64,000 nt of DNA, taken from Domibacillus sp. PGB-M46 (lineage in GTDB: Bacteria > Bacillota > Bacilli > Bacillales > Domibacillaceae). Shown here in pieces: positions 1 through 8,007 of the stretch. The notes beneath the pieces were generated by a model that saw only the letters and a list, made by a program, of their open reading frames with translations, had not been told where the DNA came from and made no database searches. The DNA lies in assembly GCF_022668875.1 (NCBI RefSeq), contig NZ_JAKGCR010000016.1, forward strand, positions 22,398 to 86,397, in the 5' to 3' direction. The position numbers and the translations under genes were made by a program. The stretch's first letter is position 1. Each line of letters begins with the position of its first letter.

Positions 1-1
1 A

Positions 2-262
2 GCTGGCTTTTTCATCCCGGGTGTTCGGCAGTTTAATCCGTATTTCGCCGGAATCGCTAAGTTTTCCATTTCTGGTTTTCTTGCGCTCTCTGTTTTAGGC
101 GGTTCTGTATGGGTACTTATGTATATGTCAGCTGGTTTCTTAATCAGCTCTTATATTCAAATTAAACCAGAATATCTAGCCATTGCCGGTGCTGTCTTTT
201 TTGTTTTGTTTGTTATTCACTTTATTATAAAATGGAAAAAATCGTCACATTCCCGCGGTTAA
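2..262 (+). CDS. DedA family membrane protein, C-terminal part
   Basis: An open frame runs in from the left edge and ends with TAA at 260-262, about 86 residues. It begins AGFFIPGVRQFNPYFAGIAK, which matches the conserved DedA block (G-R-x-I-P-x-V-R-x-x-x-x-x-x-A-G) just before the last membrane segments. Two further hydrophobic stretches and a basic tail (KWKKSSHSRG) follow. DedA proteins are membrane proteins needed for lipid carrier and phosphatidylethanolamine recycling or for membrane potential homeostasis. The stop lies 15 nt before the glycosyltransferase start, so the two are probably co-transcribed. The N-terminal half is outside the window. Confidence 0.8.
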   Translation, partial: AGFFIPGVRQFNPYFAGIAKFSISGFLALSVLGGSVWVLMYMSAGFLISSYIQIKPEYLAIAGAVFFVLFVIHFIIKWKKSSHSRG

Positions 263-277
263 AGGAGTCAAGTTAAG

Positions 278-1396
278 ATGAAAATTATTGTGCTTCCTTT
301 ATTTCGTCTGTCATCGGGCCATCATAAAGCAGCGGAAGCGGTTATTGAACATATTAGTATGGTTTGTCCGGATGCGAACATTCAAACTGTAGATATTCTC
401 AGTTATTGCCACGAATCACTGGAATCTGTTGTCTCTAAAATGTACATGCAGTGGATCAGCAAAAAACCCGAATCCTACAGCAAGTTTTACAGATCTTTTA
501 TTTACACACCTGATGGCAGAAGAAGTAATCAAATGCCCCTCCATGTGTGGGATAAATATTTCGAGTTCCGTCTTGCCCGGCTCATAGAAAAAGAGCGTCC
601 CGACTATATTATCTGTACACACAGCTACCCATCAAAGCTGCTTAACCACTTGAAACGCCAACAGAAAATTACGGTTCCGGTGATCAACGTATATACAGAC
701 TTCTTTGTCAGCGATGTATGGGGAAAACGCGGCATTGATTACCATTTTGTGCCTCATCTTGAAGCAAAAAAATGGCTTATCCGGCTCGGCGTTTCTGCAA
801 GCCGCATTTACGTAACGGGTATTCCGATTCATCCTTCTTTTGCAACGGGACACGCCCGGACTAAACACCAGTCTATCCTTGTTGCAGGCGGTAACAGCGG
901 GTTAGGACAGCTTGAAAAATTGCTGCAGCATTTAAACGAAAGAACGCTTTCTTACACGTATAAAGTGCTGTGCGGTCATAACGAAAAGCTGCGCACACAA
1001 ATTGAGCTGCTGAAAAATCCGCGCATTAAAGCTCTGCCTTATATGAGCAGCCGTGAAGAAATGAATCGGTTTTATGAAGAAGCATCTGCCATTATTACAA
1101 AACCGGGTGGCATTACTGTCAGTGAAGTGCTTGAAAAAGAGCTGCCTGTTTTTATTTCAGGCGCCTTGCCCGGCCAGGAAGAGTTTAATGCCGACTACTT
1201 AAAAAAGCGCGAACTTATTTATGAACTGACGGATGATCTTCCCATTGAACAGCAGATTACTGCCATTATCGACAGCGATATTGAACGAGGCAAATGGAAA
1301 AAAAGGCTTCATCAATACAGTCTTGAGAAAGAGCAGAATTTAACGACAACACTGCTGTCTATTTTCGGGAAAAATTCTTCTTCTGTCCCGCTGTAA
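278..1396 (+). CDS. UgtP/MGDG-synthase-like glycosyltransferase (GT28 type)
   Basis: This 372-residue protein has the N-terminal fold signature of monogalactosyldiacylglycerol synthase and UgtP (SGHHKAAEA near residue 13) and the C-terminal nucleotide-sugar block TKPGGITVSEVLEKELPVF near residue 275, so it should add a sugar from a UDP donor to a membrane lipid. The length fits the family (about 370-390). It resembles the YkoN branch more than UgtP itself, but I cannot settle substrate by reading. The ATG follows AAAGGAG with good spacing. It sits between two DedA genes and close to lipid kinases and cardiolipin synthase, which supports a role in membrane lipid or glycolipid metabolism. Confidence 0.8.
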   Translation: MKIIVLPLFRLSSGHHKAAEAVIEHISMVCPDANIQTVDILSYCHESLESVVSKMYMQWISKKPESYSKFYRSFIYTPDGRRSNQMPLHVWDKYFEFRLARLIEKERPDYIICTHSYPSKLLNHLKRQQKITVPVINVYTDFFVSDVWGKRGIDYHFVPHLEAKKWLIRLGVSASRIYVTGIPIHPSFATGHARTKHQSILVAGGNSGLGQLEKLLQHLNERTLSYTYKVLCGHNEKLRTQIELLKNPRIKALPYMSSREEMNRFYEEASAIITKPGGITVSEVLEKELPVFISGALPGQEEFNADYLKKRELIYELTDDLPIEQQITAIIDSDIERGKWKKRLHQYSLEKEQNLTTTLLSIFGKNSSSVPL

Positions 1397-1488
1397 AAGC
1401 AAGCGTCCTGTTTTTATTGGTGAATGCATAAAGATGCATGCTATAATGTCAACCGAGACGAAAAAATTTCTTCACGGAAAGGGTTATT

Positions 1489-2103
1489 ATGGAAAACTGG
1501 ATTATTTCAATGATGGAGCAGTATGGACTCTGGGGCATTTTTTTCTTGATTGCACTTGAAAATATATTCCCTCCGATTCCATCTGAAGTTATTCTTACCT
1601 TTGGCGGTGTAATGACCGGCCAGACAGATTTGACTGTTACGGGAGTTATACTCGTTTCAACAGCCGGATCGGTTGTAGGGGCTATTATTCTATACGGTGT
1701 CGGGTTGATATTAGATGTACAAACAATGGAGAAAATCGTGGCTCGTTACGGCAAATTTCTTCGTGTAAAAAACGAGGATATTCACCGGGCGGATGCCTGG
1801 TTTGATAAATATGGAGTTTGGACGGTTTTTCTCTGCCGCATGGTTCCTCTTATCCGAAGCTTAATTTCCATCCCTGCCGGCATGTCTAATATGAATTTTC
1901 TTTTATTTGTTTTGTTTACGACTGCCGGAACGTTAATATGGAATACGGTTCTTGTAAACTTAGGTGCCGCTTTCTCCGATTCATGGCATACGATCGTTGA
2001 CTATATGGATGTGTACTCAAATATCGTTTATGCGATTTTAGCTATTATTTTTATCGCAGCAGTTACTTGGTTTATACGCAAATTCCGCAGCCGCTCTGCT
2101 TAA
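1489..2103 (+). CDS. DedA family membrane protein
   Basis: This 204-residue polytopic membrane protein carries both DedA signatures: the N-terminal re-entrant block ENIFPPIPSEVILTFGG (residues about 22-38) and the conserved arginine-containing block RMVPLIRSLISIPAGMS (about 116-132). Family members act in undecaprenyl-phosphate or phospholipid flipping and proton-dependent membrane homeostasis. The ATG is preceded by GGAAAGGG. A TATAAT at about 1441 gives it a likely promoter of its own. A hairpin right after the stop, shared with the convergent lipid kinase, should end transcription. This is a second complete DedA paralogue within 2 kb. Confidence 0.88.
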   Translation: MENWIISMMEQYGLWGIFFLIALENIFPPIPSEVILTFGGVMTGQTDLTVTGVILVSTAGSVVGAIILYGVGLILDVQTMEKIVARYGKFLRVKNEDIHRADAWFDKYGVWTVFLCRMVPLIRSLISIPAGMSNMNFLLFVLFTTAGTLIWNTVLVNLGAAFSDSWHTIVDYMDVYSNIVYAILAIIFIAAVTWFIRKFRSRSA

Positions 2104-2128
2104 AACAAAATTCCGGCTCTTTTTCAAT

Positions 2129-2162
2129 AAGCGTCCTGCCTTTCTTCGGCGGGGCGCTTTTA
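2129..2162. terminator. Bidirectional terminator, dedA / lipid kinase
   Basis: An imperfect stem AAGCG-CC-GCC with GGC-GG-CGCTT has T-rich flanks on both strands. It lies between convergent genes and overlaps the stop codon of the lipid kinase. Confidence 0.7.
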
Positions 2163-3053
2163 TGCGGAACAAAGACAGTCAATATGCCCTTTTTTAACGT
2201 TGCAGACAGCCGGCGTCACAGCATACACTTCTCCGTCCATGTCGATAAGCATTGGGTGATCGGTTTGAATTGTGAATGATTGAACATGGTAGTGTTCAAG
2301 ATTCGCGGCATGTTCTCCTGTTGCTTTAATTTTCTTTGTTTGAATCACTTCTTTTATAAGCGGAAAGCCCGAATCTTTTACGATGATAAGCTCTAAGTAA
2401 CCGTCTTCATGATTCGCTTGAAAAGGAAGGTCAACTGTCCCGATATAATTTCCATTCAACGCCACAACCATTGCCGCTTCCCCTTCAAGTTTCCTTCCGT
2501 CCGCTTCGATCATATAATGAAAAAAGGATGGATGACGGACCGTTCCAAGGGCACTTAAATAGTAGCTCATTTTGCCGATCATGGACTTTTTGTTTTCGTC
2601 TATATTGTTGGAAGTATCGGTAATCATGCCGATCCCCCAAAAGTTTGCAAAAAAACGATCGTTCATGGCACCGACATCTACTTTACGGACAACACCTGTT
2701 CTTAAGAGGCGACAGGCCGCGTCCAAATCTTCCGGAACTCCAATTGCCCGGCTGAAATCATTGCAGGTTCCACCTGGCAGTACGGCGACAACAGGCCTTT
2801 TTTCCAATCTGGCGATTCCATTGATACATTCATGAACCGTTCCGTCACCACCATAAATGATGACAATATCATAATCCTGAACGTTCTCATAGCACAGTTT
2901 TTCTCCTTCTCCGGGTTCAGTAATCACTTTCCGCTCAACGTGCCCGACCGCTTCCTTCAAAACCGATATTACTTGTTCAATAACCGGTTCTCTTTGACTT
3001 CCGGCATGCTCGTTGTGTATAAAAAGCCCTTTTTTAAAACGCACCGTTGCCAC
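2160..3053 (-). CDS. Diacylglycerol kinase family lipid kinase (YegS/DagK-like)
   Basis: The 297-residue product carries the catalytic-domain motif GGDGTVHE (residues 68-75) and the second block LPGGTCNDFSRAIGVP (about 92-107), typical of soluble DAGK/LCB5/YegS lipid kinases that phosphorylate diacylglycerol or related lipids from ATP. The start is GTG at 3053, with AAGGGAG seven bases upstream. It lies 9 nt after a 52-codon ORF on the same strand and behind a sigma-W-type promoter. It is only distantly similar to the second kinase at 9335-10213, so the window has two DAGK-family enzymes. The lipid substrate cannot be read from sequence. Confidence 0.88.
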   Translation of the reverse strand: MATVRFKKGLFIHNEHAGSQREPVIEQVISVLKEAVGHVERKVITEPGEGEKLCYENVQDYDIVIIYGGDGTVHECINGIARLEKRPVVAVLPGGTCNDFSRAIGVPEDLDAACRLLRTGVVRKVDVGAMNDRFFANFWGIGMITDTSNNIDENKKSMIGKMSYYLSALGTVRHPSFFHYMIEADGRKLEGEAAMVVALNGNYIGTVDLPFQANHEDGYLELIIVKDSGFPLIKEVIQTKKIKATGEHAANLEHYHVQSFTIQTDHPMLIDMDGEVYAVTPAVCNVKKGHIDCLCSA

Positions 3054-3062
3054 GCTCCCTTC

Positions 3063-3221
3063 TTATCCAGAGTGGCAGGAGGTAACCGCCTTCAACTGGC
3101 TCTGTGCTTCCCTGCATTGCAAAGCATTCCATAGCGCTGTTCTTGATTTGGTTACGGTTGCTTTTACACCCAGCCTGGTAAGATTATCGACAATTTTTCT
3201 CGTCCGATCCGCACTCTTCAT
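3063..3221 (-). CDS. Small hypothetical protein, 52 aa, upstream of lipid kinase
   Basis: An ATG at 3221 follows AAAGGATGG at good spacing and opens a 52-codon frame (MKSADRTRKIVDNLTRLGVK...). It is basic, hydrophilic, and has no membrane segment. It ends 9 nt before the GTG of the lipid kinase and starts directly downstream of a sigma-W-type promoter, so translation of the two is probably linked. I do not recognise the family. It could be a small regulatory protein or merely a leader ORF. Confidence 0.5.
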   Translation of the reverse strand: MKSADRTRKIVDNLTRLGVKATVTKSRTALWNALQCREAQSQLKAVTSCHSG

Positions 3222-3253
3222 GGTCATCCATCCTTTTCACGTTTAATGGTTTA

Positions 3254-3279
3254 TACGTTCTTTATACAAAAGCGTTTCA
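3254..3279 (-). promoter_or_regulatory. Sigma-W-type ECF promoter for small ORF and lipid kinase
   Basis: On the minus strand TGAAAC (complement of 3274-3279) is followed after 16 nt by CGTA (complement of 3254-3257). This matches the published B. subtilis sigma-W consensus TGAAAC-N16/17-CGTA, and sits about 30 nt upstream of the small ORF start. Confidence 0.65.
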
Positions 3280-3387
3280 TTTTTTTATAATCCTTCTTTA
3301 TGTTCCCCTTTTTTCCTTTTTCAATCCGGATATTTATGACTTTTTCGTGTATAGTGAAAGTGACTATTTAAATTGAACGGAATGGTG

Positions 3388-4854
3388 ATGAACGTGATCA
3401 TTGAATTGTATTTTTTCCCGTGGGCTGCTTACGTGCTTTTCACATTGAACATAGTGCTCGCTTCAGCCATTATTTTTATGGAGCGGCGCGATGCAGGCGC
3501 AACATGGGCGTGGCTGATGGTCTTGTTTTTCCTTCCGCTTCTTGGTTTTGTTCTTTATCTTATATTCGGACAGAATTTAAGCAGAAAGCGGTTATTTGAT
3601 TGGGAAGACAAGAAAAAAATAGGACTTGAAGAACAAATCAGCCATCAAAAAAGAGCTATAAAACGCGGTATCTATCCGTTTGCCAACCCTCATACAAAAG
3701 AAAATACGAAACTTATTTCTATGCTGCTAAGCTATAATGACGCGGTTTTATCGGAAGATAATCAAGTTTATATCTATACAGATGGCGCTGAAAAATTTGA
3801 TTCTCTGATGAACGATATGCGCAGAGCCAAAAACCATATTCATGTTCAGTACTATATTTTCCGAAATGACCGGCTTGGCAAAGAGATTATTACTCTTTTA
3901 ACGGAAAAAGCACTGGCAGGTGTGGAGGTACGCGTGTTGTACGATGATATGGGTTCAAGAACGCTTCGGCGTAAACATTTTCGGAAGCTTATTGAAGCCG
4001 GCGGCGTGGTAGAGACCTTTTTTCCTTCCCGCATTCCCTTAATTAACTTACGGCTGAATTACCGAAATCATAGAAAAATTGTTGTCATTGATGGACAGAT
4101 CGGCTATGTAGGCGGCTTTAATGTTGGTGATGAATACCTAGGAAAGGACCCGGCCTTCGGCTATTGGAGAGATACTCACCTGCGTGTCGCAGGCAGCGCC
4201 GTTCATGCACTGCAGACTCGGTTTATCCTAGATTGGAACCAAGCATCTAAACGGCATGATTTTATGTACGATGAACGACTGTTCCCCGTGCCGGCTACAA
4301 CCGGTGATACCGCCATGCAAATTGTGACCAGCGGGCCGGATTCAGAATGGGATCAAATTAAAAGCGGCTACCTTCAGCTTATTTCAACAGCAAAAAAGTC
4401 TATTTATATCCAGACTCCTTATTTTATTCCAGATGCCAGCATTTTAGACGCCCTTCGTATCGCCGCTTTGTCTGGAATCGATGTAAAAATTATGGTGCCC
4501 AATAAACCGGACCACCCTTTTGTCTACTGGGCTACCTACTCCTACGCCGGAGAACTGTTAAAAGCAGGAGCAAAAATTTATATTTACGACGACGGCTTTA
4601 TTCATGCTAAAACCATTGTCGTAGACGAAAAGCTGAGCTCGGTCGGTACAGCAAATATTGACGTCCGCAGCTTCCGTTTAAATTTTGAAGTGAACGCCTT
4701 TATGTATGATTATGAAACTGGCCGCCAGCTGGCAAAAATTTTCCGTCATGACATGACGGTCTGTTTTGAATTAACACCTCAGCTGTATTATCAGCGCTCT
4801 CCTGTTATTAAATTCAAGGAATCTATTTCTCGGCTCCTATCGCCGATCCTTTAA
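3388..4854 (+). CDS. cls: Cardiolipin synthase
   Basis: A phospholipase-D-superfamily enzyme that condenses two phosphatidylglycerols to cardiolipin and glycerol at the membrane. There are two N-terminal membrane segments (about residues 5-27 and 37-58) and two HKD catalytic motifs: HRKIVVIDGQIGYVGGFN (about residue 230) and HAKTIVVDEKLSSVGTAN (about 406). Length near 490 is standard. The frame opens with TTG at 3373, then ATG at 3382 and 3388 and GTG at 3394. GGAATGG precedes ATG 3388 and GGTGAT precedes GTG 3394, so I chose 3388 with some doubt. A strong terminator follows the stop. Confidence 0.92.
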   Translation: MNVIIELYFFPWAAYVLFTLNIVLASAIIFMERRDAGATWAWLMVLFFLPLLGFVLYLIFGQNLSRKRLFDWEDKKKIGLEEQISHQKRAIKRGIYPFANPHTKENTKLISMLLSYNDAVLSEDNQVYIYTDGAEKFDSLMNDMRRAKNHIHVQYYIFRNDRLGKEIITLLTEKALAGVEVRVLYDDMGSRTLRRKHFRKLIEAGGVVETFFPSRIPLINLRLNYRNHRKIVVIDGQIGYVGGFNVGDEYLGKDPAFGYWRDTHLRVAGSAVHALQTRFILDWNQASKRHDFMYDERLFPVPATTGDTAMQIVTSGPDSEWDQIKSGYLQLISTAKKSIYIQTPYFIPDASILDALRIAALSGIDVKIMVPNKPDHPFVYWATYSYAGELLKAGAKIYIYDDGFIHAKTIVVDEKLSSVGTANIDVRSFRLNFEVNAFMYDYETGRQLAKIFRHDMTVCFELTPQLYYQRSPVIKFKESISRLLSPIL

Positions 4855-4883
4855 AGAAGCGAAACTCGCTTCTTTTTCTTTTT
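4855..4883 (+). terminator. Terminator after cls
   Basis: Perfect 8-bp stem AGAAGCGA / TCGCTTCT with a 3-nt loop, then a T-rich run, immediately after the cls stop. Confidence 0.85.
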
Positions 4884-4905
4884 GTTGAAATTTTGTAAAT
4901 AAGTT

Positions 4906-4934
4906 TTGAACATTTTGTGAACATATGATATATT
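4906..4934 (+). promoter_or_regulatory. Sigma-A promoter for the 35-aa ORF
   Basis: TTGAAC at 4906-4911, a 17-nt spacer and TATATT at 4929-4934, about 30 nt upstream of the small ORF. The spacer contains the near-repeat TTTTGAACA / TTTTGTGAACA, possibly a regulator site. Confidence 0.6.
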
Positions 4935-4965
4935 ATATTTACAAACTAATTACGAGGTGATTGAT

Positions 4966-5073
4966 ATGGATCAAGTACTTATGCGGCAGTTAAATAAACA
5001 CGGGCTCGTTTTTGCGGTGGTCCATACGGCTTTTTTCTTAAACCTCGCTGTTGAATTCATGGTTTCCCGCTAA
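4966..5073 (+). CDS. Small membrane protein, 35 aa, unknown
   Basis: ATG at 4966 lies 5 nt after GAGGTGAT and opens a 35-codon frame (MDQVLMRQLNKHGLVF...). The middle (about residues 13-30) is hydrophobic enough for one membrane segment. It has its own promoter and is closed by a strong terminator, so it is a complete, well-organised single-gene unit between cls and the coiled-coil gene. I do not recognise the family. A regulatory RNA that also encodes a peptide is an alternative. Confidence 0.6.
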   Translation: MDQVLMRQLNKHGLVFAVVHTAFFLNLAVEFMVSR

Positions 5074-5078
5074 ATATT

Positions 5079-5112
5079 AAAAGCTGCCTGCTCTATGCAG
5101 GCAGCTTTTTCA
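5079..5112 (+). terminator. Terminator after the 35-aa ORF
   Basis: Stem AAAGCTGCCTGC / GCAGGCAGCTTT with a 5-nt loop and T-run, 6 nt after the stop. Confidence 0.85.
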
Positions 5113-5146
5113 TTTGGTAAACTAAAAGAAAAAAGGCGGTTTATTC

Positions 5147-5329
5147 ATGAACAAGTCACAAATTGAATACAAGATTCAGGAATTAAAAATGGACTATATG
5201 CGTGTACAAGGCGACATTGAAAAATTAGAATCTACCGGACACGGCGTATCAAAAGCAGAAGAAAGACTCGTCGAAATGGAAAAAGAGTTAAAAGAATTAA
5301 ACGAACTGCTTTTAAAAGTGGAAAAGTAA
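5147..5329 (+). CDS. Small coiled-coil protein, 60 aa (SE1832-like)
   Basis: A 60-residue, highly charged protein with heptad-like spacing of leucine and isoleucine (QELKMDYMRVQGDIEKLEST, EMEKELKELNELLLKVEK), predicted as two helices forming a coiled-coil hairpin. It looks like the small uncharacterised Bacillales family annotated as SE1832, but this rests on memory of the family pattern, not a search. The RBS is AAAGGCGG. It is monocistronic and ends in a terminator shared with the convergent aminopropyltransferase operon. Function unknown. Confidence 0.75.
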   Translation: MNKSQIEYKIQELKMDYMRVQGDIEKLESTGHGVSKAEERLVEMEKELKELNELLLKVEK

Positions 5330-5376
5330 AACGCTCTTCCCTTTGTATACAGTTAAGGGGTGGATCACAACATAAC

Positions 5377-5410
5377 AAAAACCGGCTCCTAAATAGGAAC
5401 CGGCTTTTTC
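5377..5410. terminator. Bidirectional terminator
   Basis: Stem AAAAACCGGCTCCT / AGGAACCGGCTTTTT, one mismatch, with T-rich ends on both strands between convergent units. Confidence 0.85.
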
Positions 5411-5414
5411 TTTA

Positions 5415-6956
5415 TTAATAGTAGCGCCATGATTTTTCATAAACTTCAATTAAATTTGGACGAATAAGGGTGTTCGGCTCAATTTGGCCCCCGTCTTCCA
5501 TTTCTGCATCTTCATCCTTCCCGAATTTCGTTAAAGCCGGCAGCAGGTCAGCTGTTAAATAGCGCGTATCTTTTATTAAGGAAAGCCCTTCTACATCTAT
5601 GCCCTCTCTTGATGCCAGCACATATCCCCACCCGCCAAAGCTTGGAATGTCCGCGTGCAGGTTTTCCGTTTTCAATCCGGCTGCCTGGATGGTCCGGTCA
5701 ATGGTCCAATAAACTTGTGGTGCAAACACGGGACTTGTTGCCTGGACAATCATTGCACCGTCTGTCTGCAAGTGATTTCGGGCGAGAGAGTAAAACTCCT
5801 GGGTATATAATTTGTTCAGTGATTCGTTGTTTGGGTCCGGCAAATCGATAATGATAACATCATAAAACCCGTCTGCTTTTTCTAAAAACTGAAAAGCATC
5901 CTGATTGACAATATCTACACGCGGATCATCAAGTGATTTCTTATTTAAATCGGTTAACAAGTGATTCGTACGTGCGGTTTCTGTCATGGCAGGATCAAGG
6001 TCCACAAGTGTAACACGGCCAAGATCCTGATATTTCAGCAGCTCCCTTACTGCCAGTCCATCACCTCCGCCAAGCACTAAAACACGCTCGTGGCGGGCAG
6101 CTGCCGCCATTGTTGGATGGACGAGAATTTCATGATACCGGTGTTCATCAGACGAACTGAATTGAAGCTGCCCATCCAAGTATAAACGGGTATCTCCCTG
6201 TTCCCTCGTTAAAACAATTTTTTGGTAAGCCGTTTGTTCCGAAAACATAACTGGGTCTTTGTATAATTTCTGCTCGAAATGAAATGCCGCTTCCTCACCA
6301 AAAAGAGCCCCGGCTGTTAAAATCCCTAAAAACGCAATGCCGCACGCCGCATGAAGCTTAAATCGCTTTAATTCAGAACGAAATTGAAAAACAATCCACA
6401 GTGCGACAGCGATGTTGATTAAAGCGATAAGAAAAGACGTTTTCACAAGCCCAAAGTATGGCCGAAGCAGAAATAAAAACAACAGACCGCCAATTAAACC
6501 GCCGGCATAATCGGAAAACAGCACTTTAGCTGCACTTTTTTGAAGCGACACACCGATTTCATTTGCTTTCCGGATTAAAATGGGCAGCTCCACGCCCGTT
6601 AACGTTCCAACAAGGAGCGTTACACTGTATAAAAATAAAGCGTCTGTTCCCTCCGGCAAATAAGCCGTTACGCCAAATAGAAGAAGAGCTGAAAATCCGC
6701 CAACGATACCAATGCCATATTCAATCCAAATAAACGAAGCAATTAAGCGGCGGGTTACTTTCTCGCTTATGTATGCGCCGATGCCCATTCCGGTTAAAAA
6801 AAGGGAGATGGTGAGTGTATACTGCTTCACTCCATCTCCTAAAATGTACGAACCGAGTGCGCCGAACAGTACTTCAAAGATAATTCCGCATATCGAGACA
6901 ATGCCCGATGCATAATAAATCGACCGGCTTTGCCGGATGGAATGCTGTTCAGTCAT
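5415..6956 (-). CDS. Polyamine aminopropyltransferase (spermidine synthase-like) with N-terminal membrane domain
   Basis: This 513-residue protein has an N-terminal membrane region of about six to seven segments (residues about 12-215) and a C-terminal spermidine-synthase Rossmann domain with the SAM site LVLGGGDGLAVREL (about 292-305) and the acidic catalytic loop IIDLPDPNNE (about 367-376). Family members move an aminopropyl group from decarboxylated SAM to a polyamine; membrane-fused forms are of unknown physiology. I chose ATG 6956 because AAGGCGGTG is spaced for it. It is the last gene of the five-gene PspA/DUF350 operon, which points to an envelope role rather than bulk polyamine synthesis. 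Confidence 0.85.
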   Translation of the reverse strand: MTEQHSIRQSRSIYYASGIVSICGIIFEVLFGALGSYILGDGVKQYTLTISLFLTGMGIGAYISEKVTRRLIASFIWIEYGIGIVGGFSALLLFGVTAYLPEGTDALFLYSVTLLVGTLTGVELPILIRKANEIGVSLQKSAAKVLFSDYAGGLIGGLLFLFLLRPYFGLVKTSFLIALINIAVALWIVFQFRSELKRFKLHAACGIAFLGILTAGALFGEEAAFHFEQKLYKDPVMFSEQTAYQKIVLTREQGDTRLYLDGQLQFSSSDEHRYHEILVHPTMAAAARHERVLVLGGGDGLAVRELLKYQDLGRVTLVDLDPAMTETARTNHLLTDLNKKSLDDPRVDIVNQDAFQFLEKADGFYDVIIIDLPDPNNESLNKLYTQEFYSLARNHLQTDGAMIVQATSPVFAPQVYWTIDRTIQAAGLKTENLHADIPSFGGWGYVLASREGIDVEGLSLIKDTRYLTADLLPALTKFGKDEDAEMEDGGQIEPNTLIRPNLIEVYEKSWRYY

Positions 6957-6968
6957 CAAAACACCGCC

Positions 6969-7364
6969 TTATGAAATCGAAGCGCCAATAACAAACGCCA
7001 GCCCGACTGAAACAGAAAAGGAAACAATTCCTACCGCAAGATTGCCTGATTTCAGCTGTTCTTCTACAGAAAAACTTCTTGTCATCAGCTCAAACAAGAT
7101 ATACGCTGCAAGCTGCAGTACCATACCGAATAAACCCCATATAATCGTTTCTGTAATTGTATCGTTGTGAAAAATAGAAAAAGTAATAATAATACAGATG
7201 CCGATAATTTTCCCGCCGATTGACAGGGCAACAGCTGTATTGTTTCCTCTTATTTCATCCCAGTCTTTATACTTTCTTGTAATTTGTTCAAAAACAATCA
7301 ATCCGACTACAACCACTGCAATGGCTACGATAAAATATAAAAATGTCAGTAAAAATGGATTCAC
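6969..7364 (-). CDS. DUF350 (YjfL-type) membrane protein
   Basis: 131 residues, four hydrophobic segments, with the DUF350 pattern of two internally related halves (VVGLIVFEQITRKYKDWDEI in the first, ILFELMTRSFSVEEQLKSGN in the second). The start is GTG at 7364 behind GAGGG. The function of DUF350 proteins is unknown, but they recur beside PspA-family and spermidine/glutathionylspermidine synthase genes (E. coli yjfL lies in the yjfIJKLMC cluster). It is 12 nt upstream of the aminopropyltransferase, so the two are expressed together. Confidence 0.85.
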   Translation of the reverse strand: MNPFLLTFLYFIVAIAVVVVGLIVFEQITRKYKDWDEIRGNNTAVALSIGGKIIGICIIITFSIFHNDTITETIIWGLFGMVLQLAAYILFELMTRSFSVEEQLKSGNLAVGIVSFSVSVGLAFVIGASIS

Positions 7365-7389
7365 AGCTTCATTCCCTCATTTCGCTTTA

Positions 7390-7950
7390 TTATTTTCCTT
7401 CTCCCGGTCCACCGCCGCGGAATGTCGAGCCACGGCCATAAGAGCCGTTAGAAAATGCACCGCCCCCATAATAGCCACCGCCTGAATAGCAGCCGTCATT
7501 GTTATACCGGCACCGGTTCGTTTGTGTCCGCTCCCAGTTTGAACCAAAACGCCCATTCAGCAATGAACCGAGCAGCATACCTGAAAAAAAGCCGGGATTG
7601 TAATGTGTACGGACAAATTCATCTTCTGCTACTTCTACAAGCGTGGAGCCTGGATTTTCCGGATCTTCCGTTAAAATAATAAATTCGTTGTCGTAGACAA
7701 GCACCTGGCGGCCGTCCACTTTCTGGCCGATTTTTTCTGGCTGCTCTACATCAATCAGCTCAGCGGCCGTTTCCTGCAAGCTTTGATTCGTGCGGTAAAG
7801 CATCGCCTGGTCGTTTGTGTTTGTATTGTTTTGTACAGCATCAATAAATGTATAATTTTCATCAACATAGTCATCTGCTTCCTGCAGGCCGCAGGCAGCA
7901 AAAAGAAAAACCGATGCAGTGGTGACAATCATCCATTTTTTTATTTTCAT
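7390..7950 (-). CDS. DUF4247-type lipoprotein
   Basis: A 186-residue secreted lipoprotein with a signal peptide and lipobox (VFLFAAC, Cys about 20), placing the mature protein on the outer face of the membrane. The middle domain resembles DUF4247. The last 40 residues are a low-complexity Gly/Ser/Tyr tail (SGGGYYGGG, STFRGGGPGEGK) likely to be disordered. The frame opens at 7989, but GGAG lies 9 nt before ATG 7950, which starts the signal peptide cleanly. Third gene of the PspA operon; function unknown. Confidence 0.82.
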   Translation of the reverse strand: MKIKKWMIVTTASVFLFAACGLQEADDYVDENYTFIDAVQNNTNTNDQAMLYRTNQSLQETAAELIDVEQPEKIGQKVDGRQVLVYDNEFIILTEDPENPGSTLVEVAEDEFVRTHYNPGFFSGMLLGSLLNGRFGSNWERTQTNRCRYNNDGCYSGGGYYGGGAFSNGSYGRGSTFRGGGPGEGK

Positions 7951-8007
7951 ATGAAAACACTCCAAATGAACAGAAACGGCCCGCCGCAACAGACGGACCG
8001 CGGTTCC

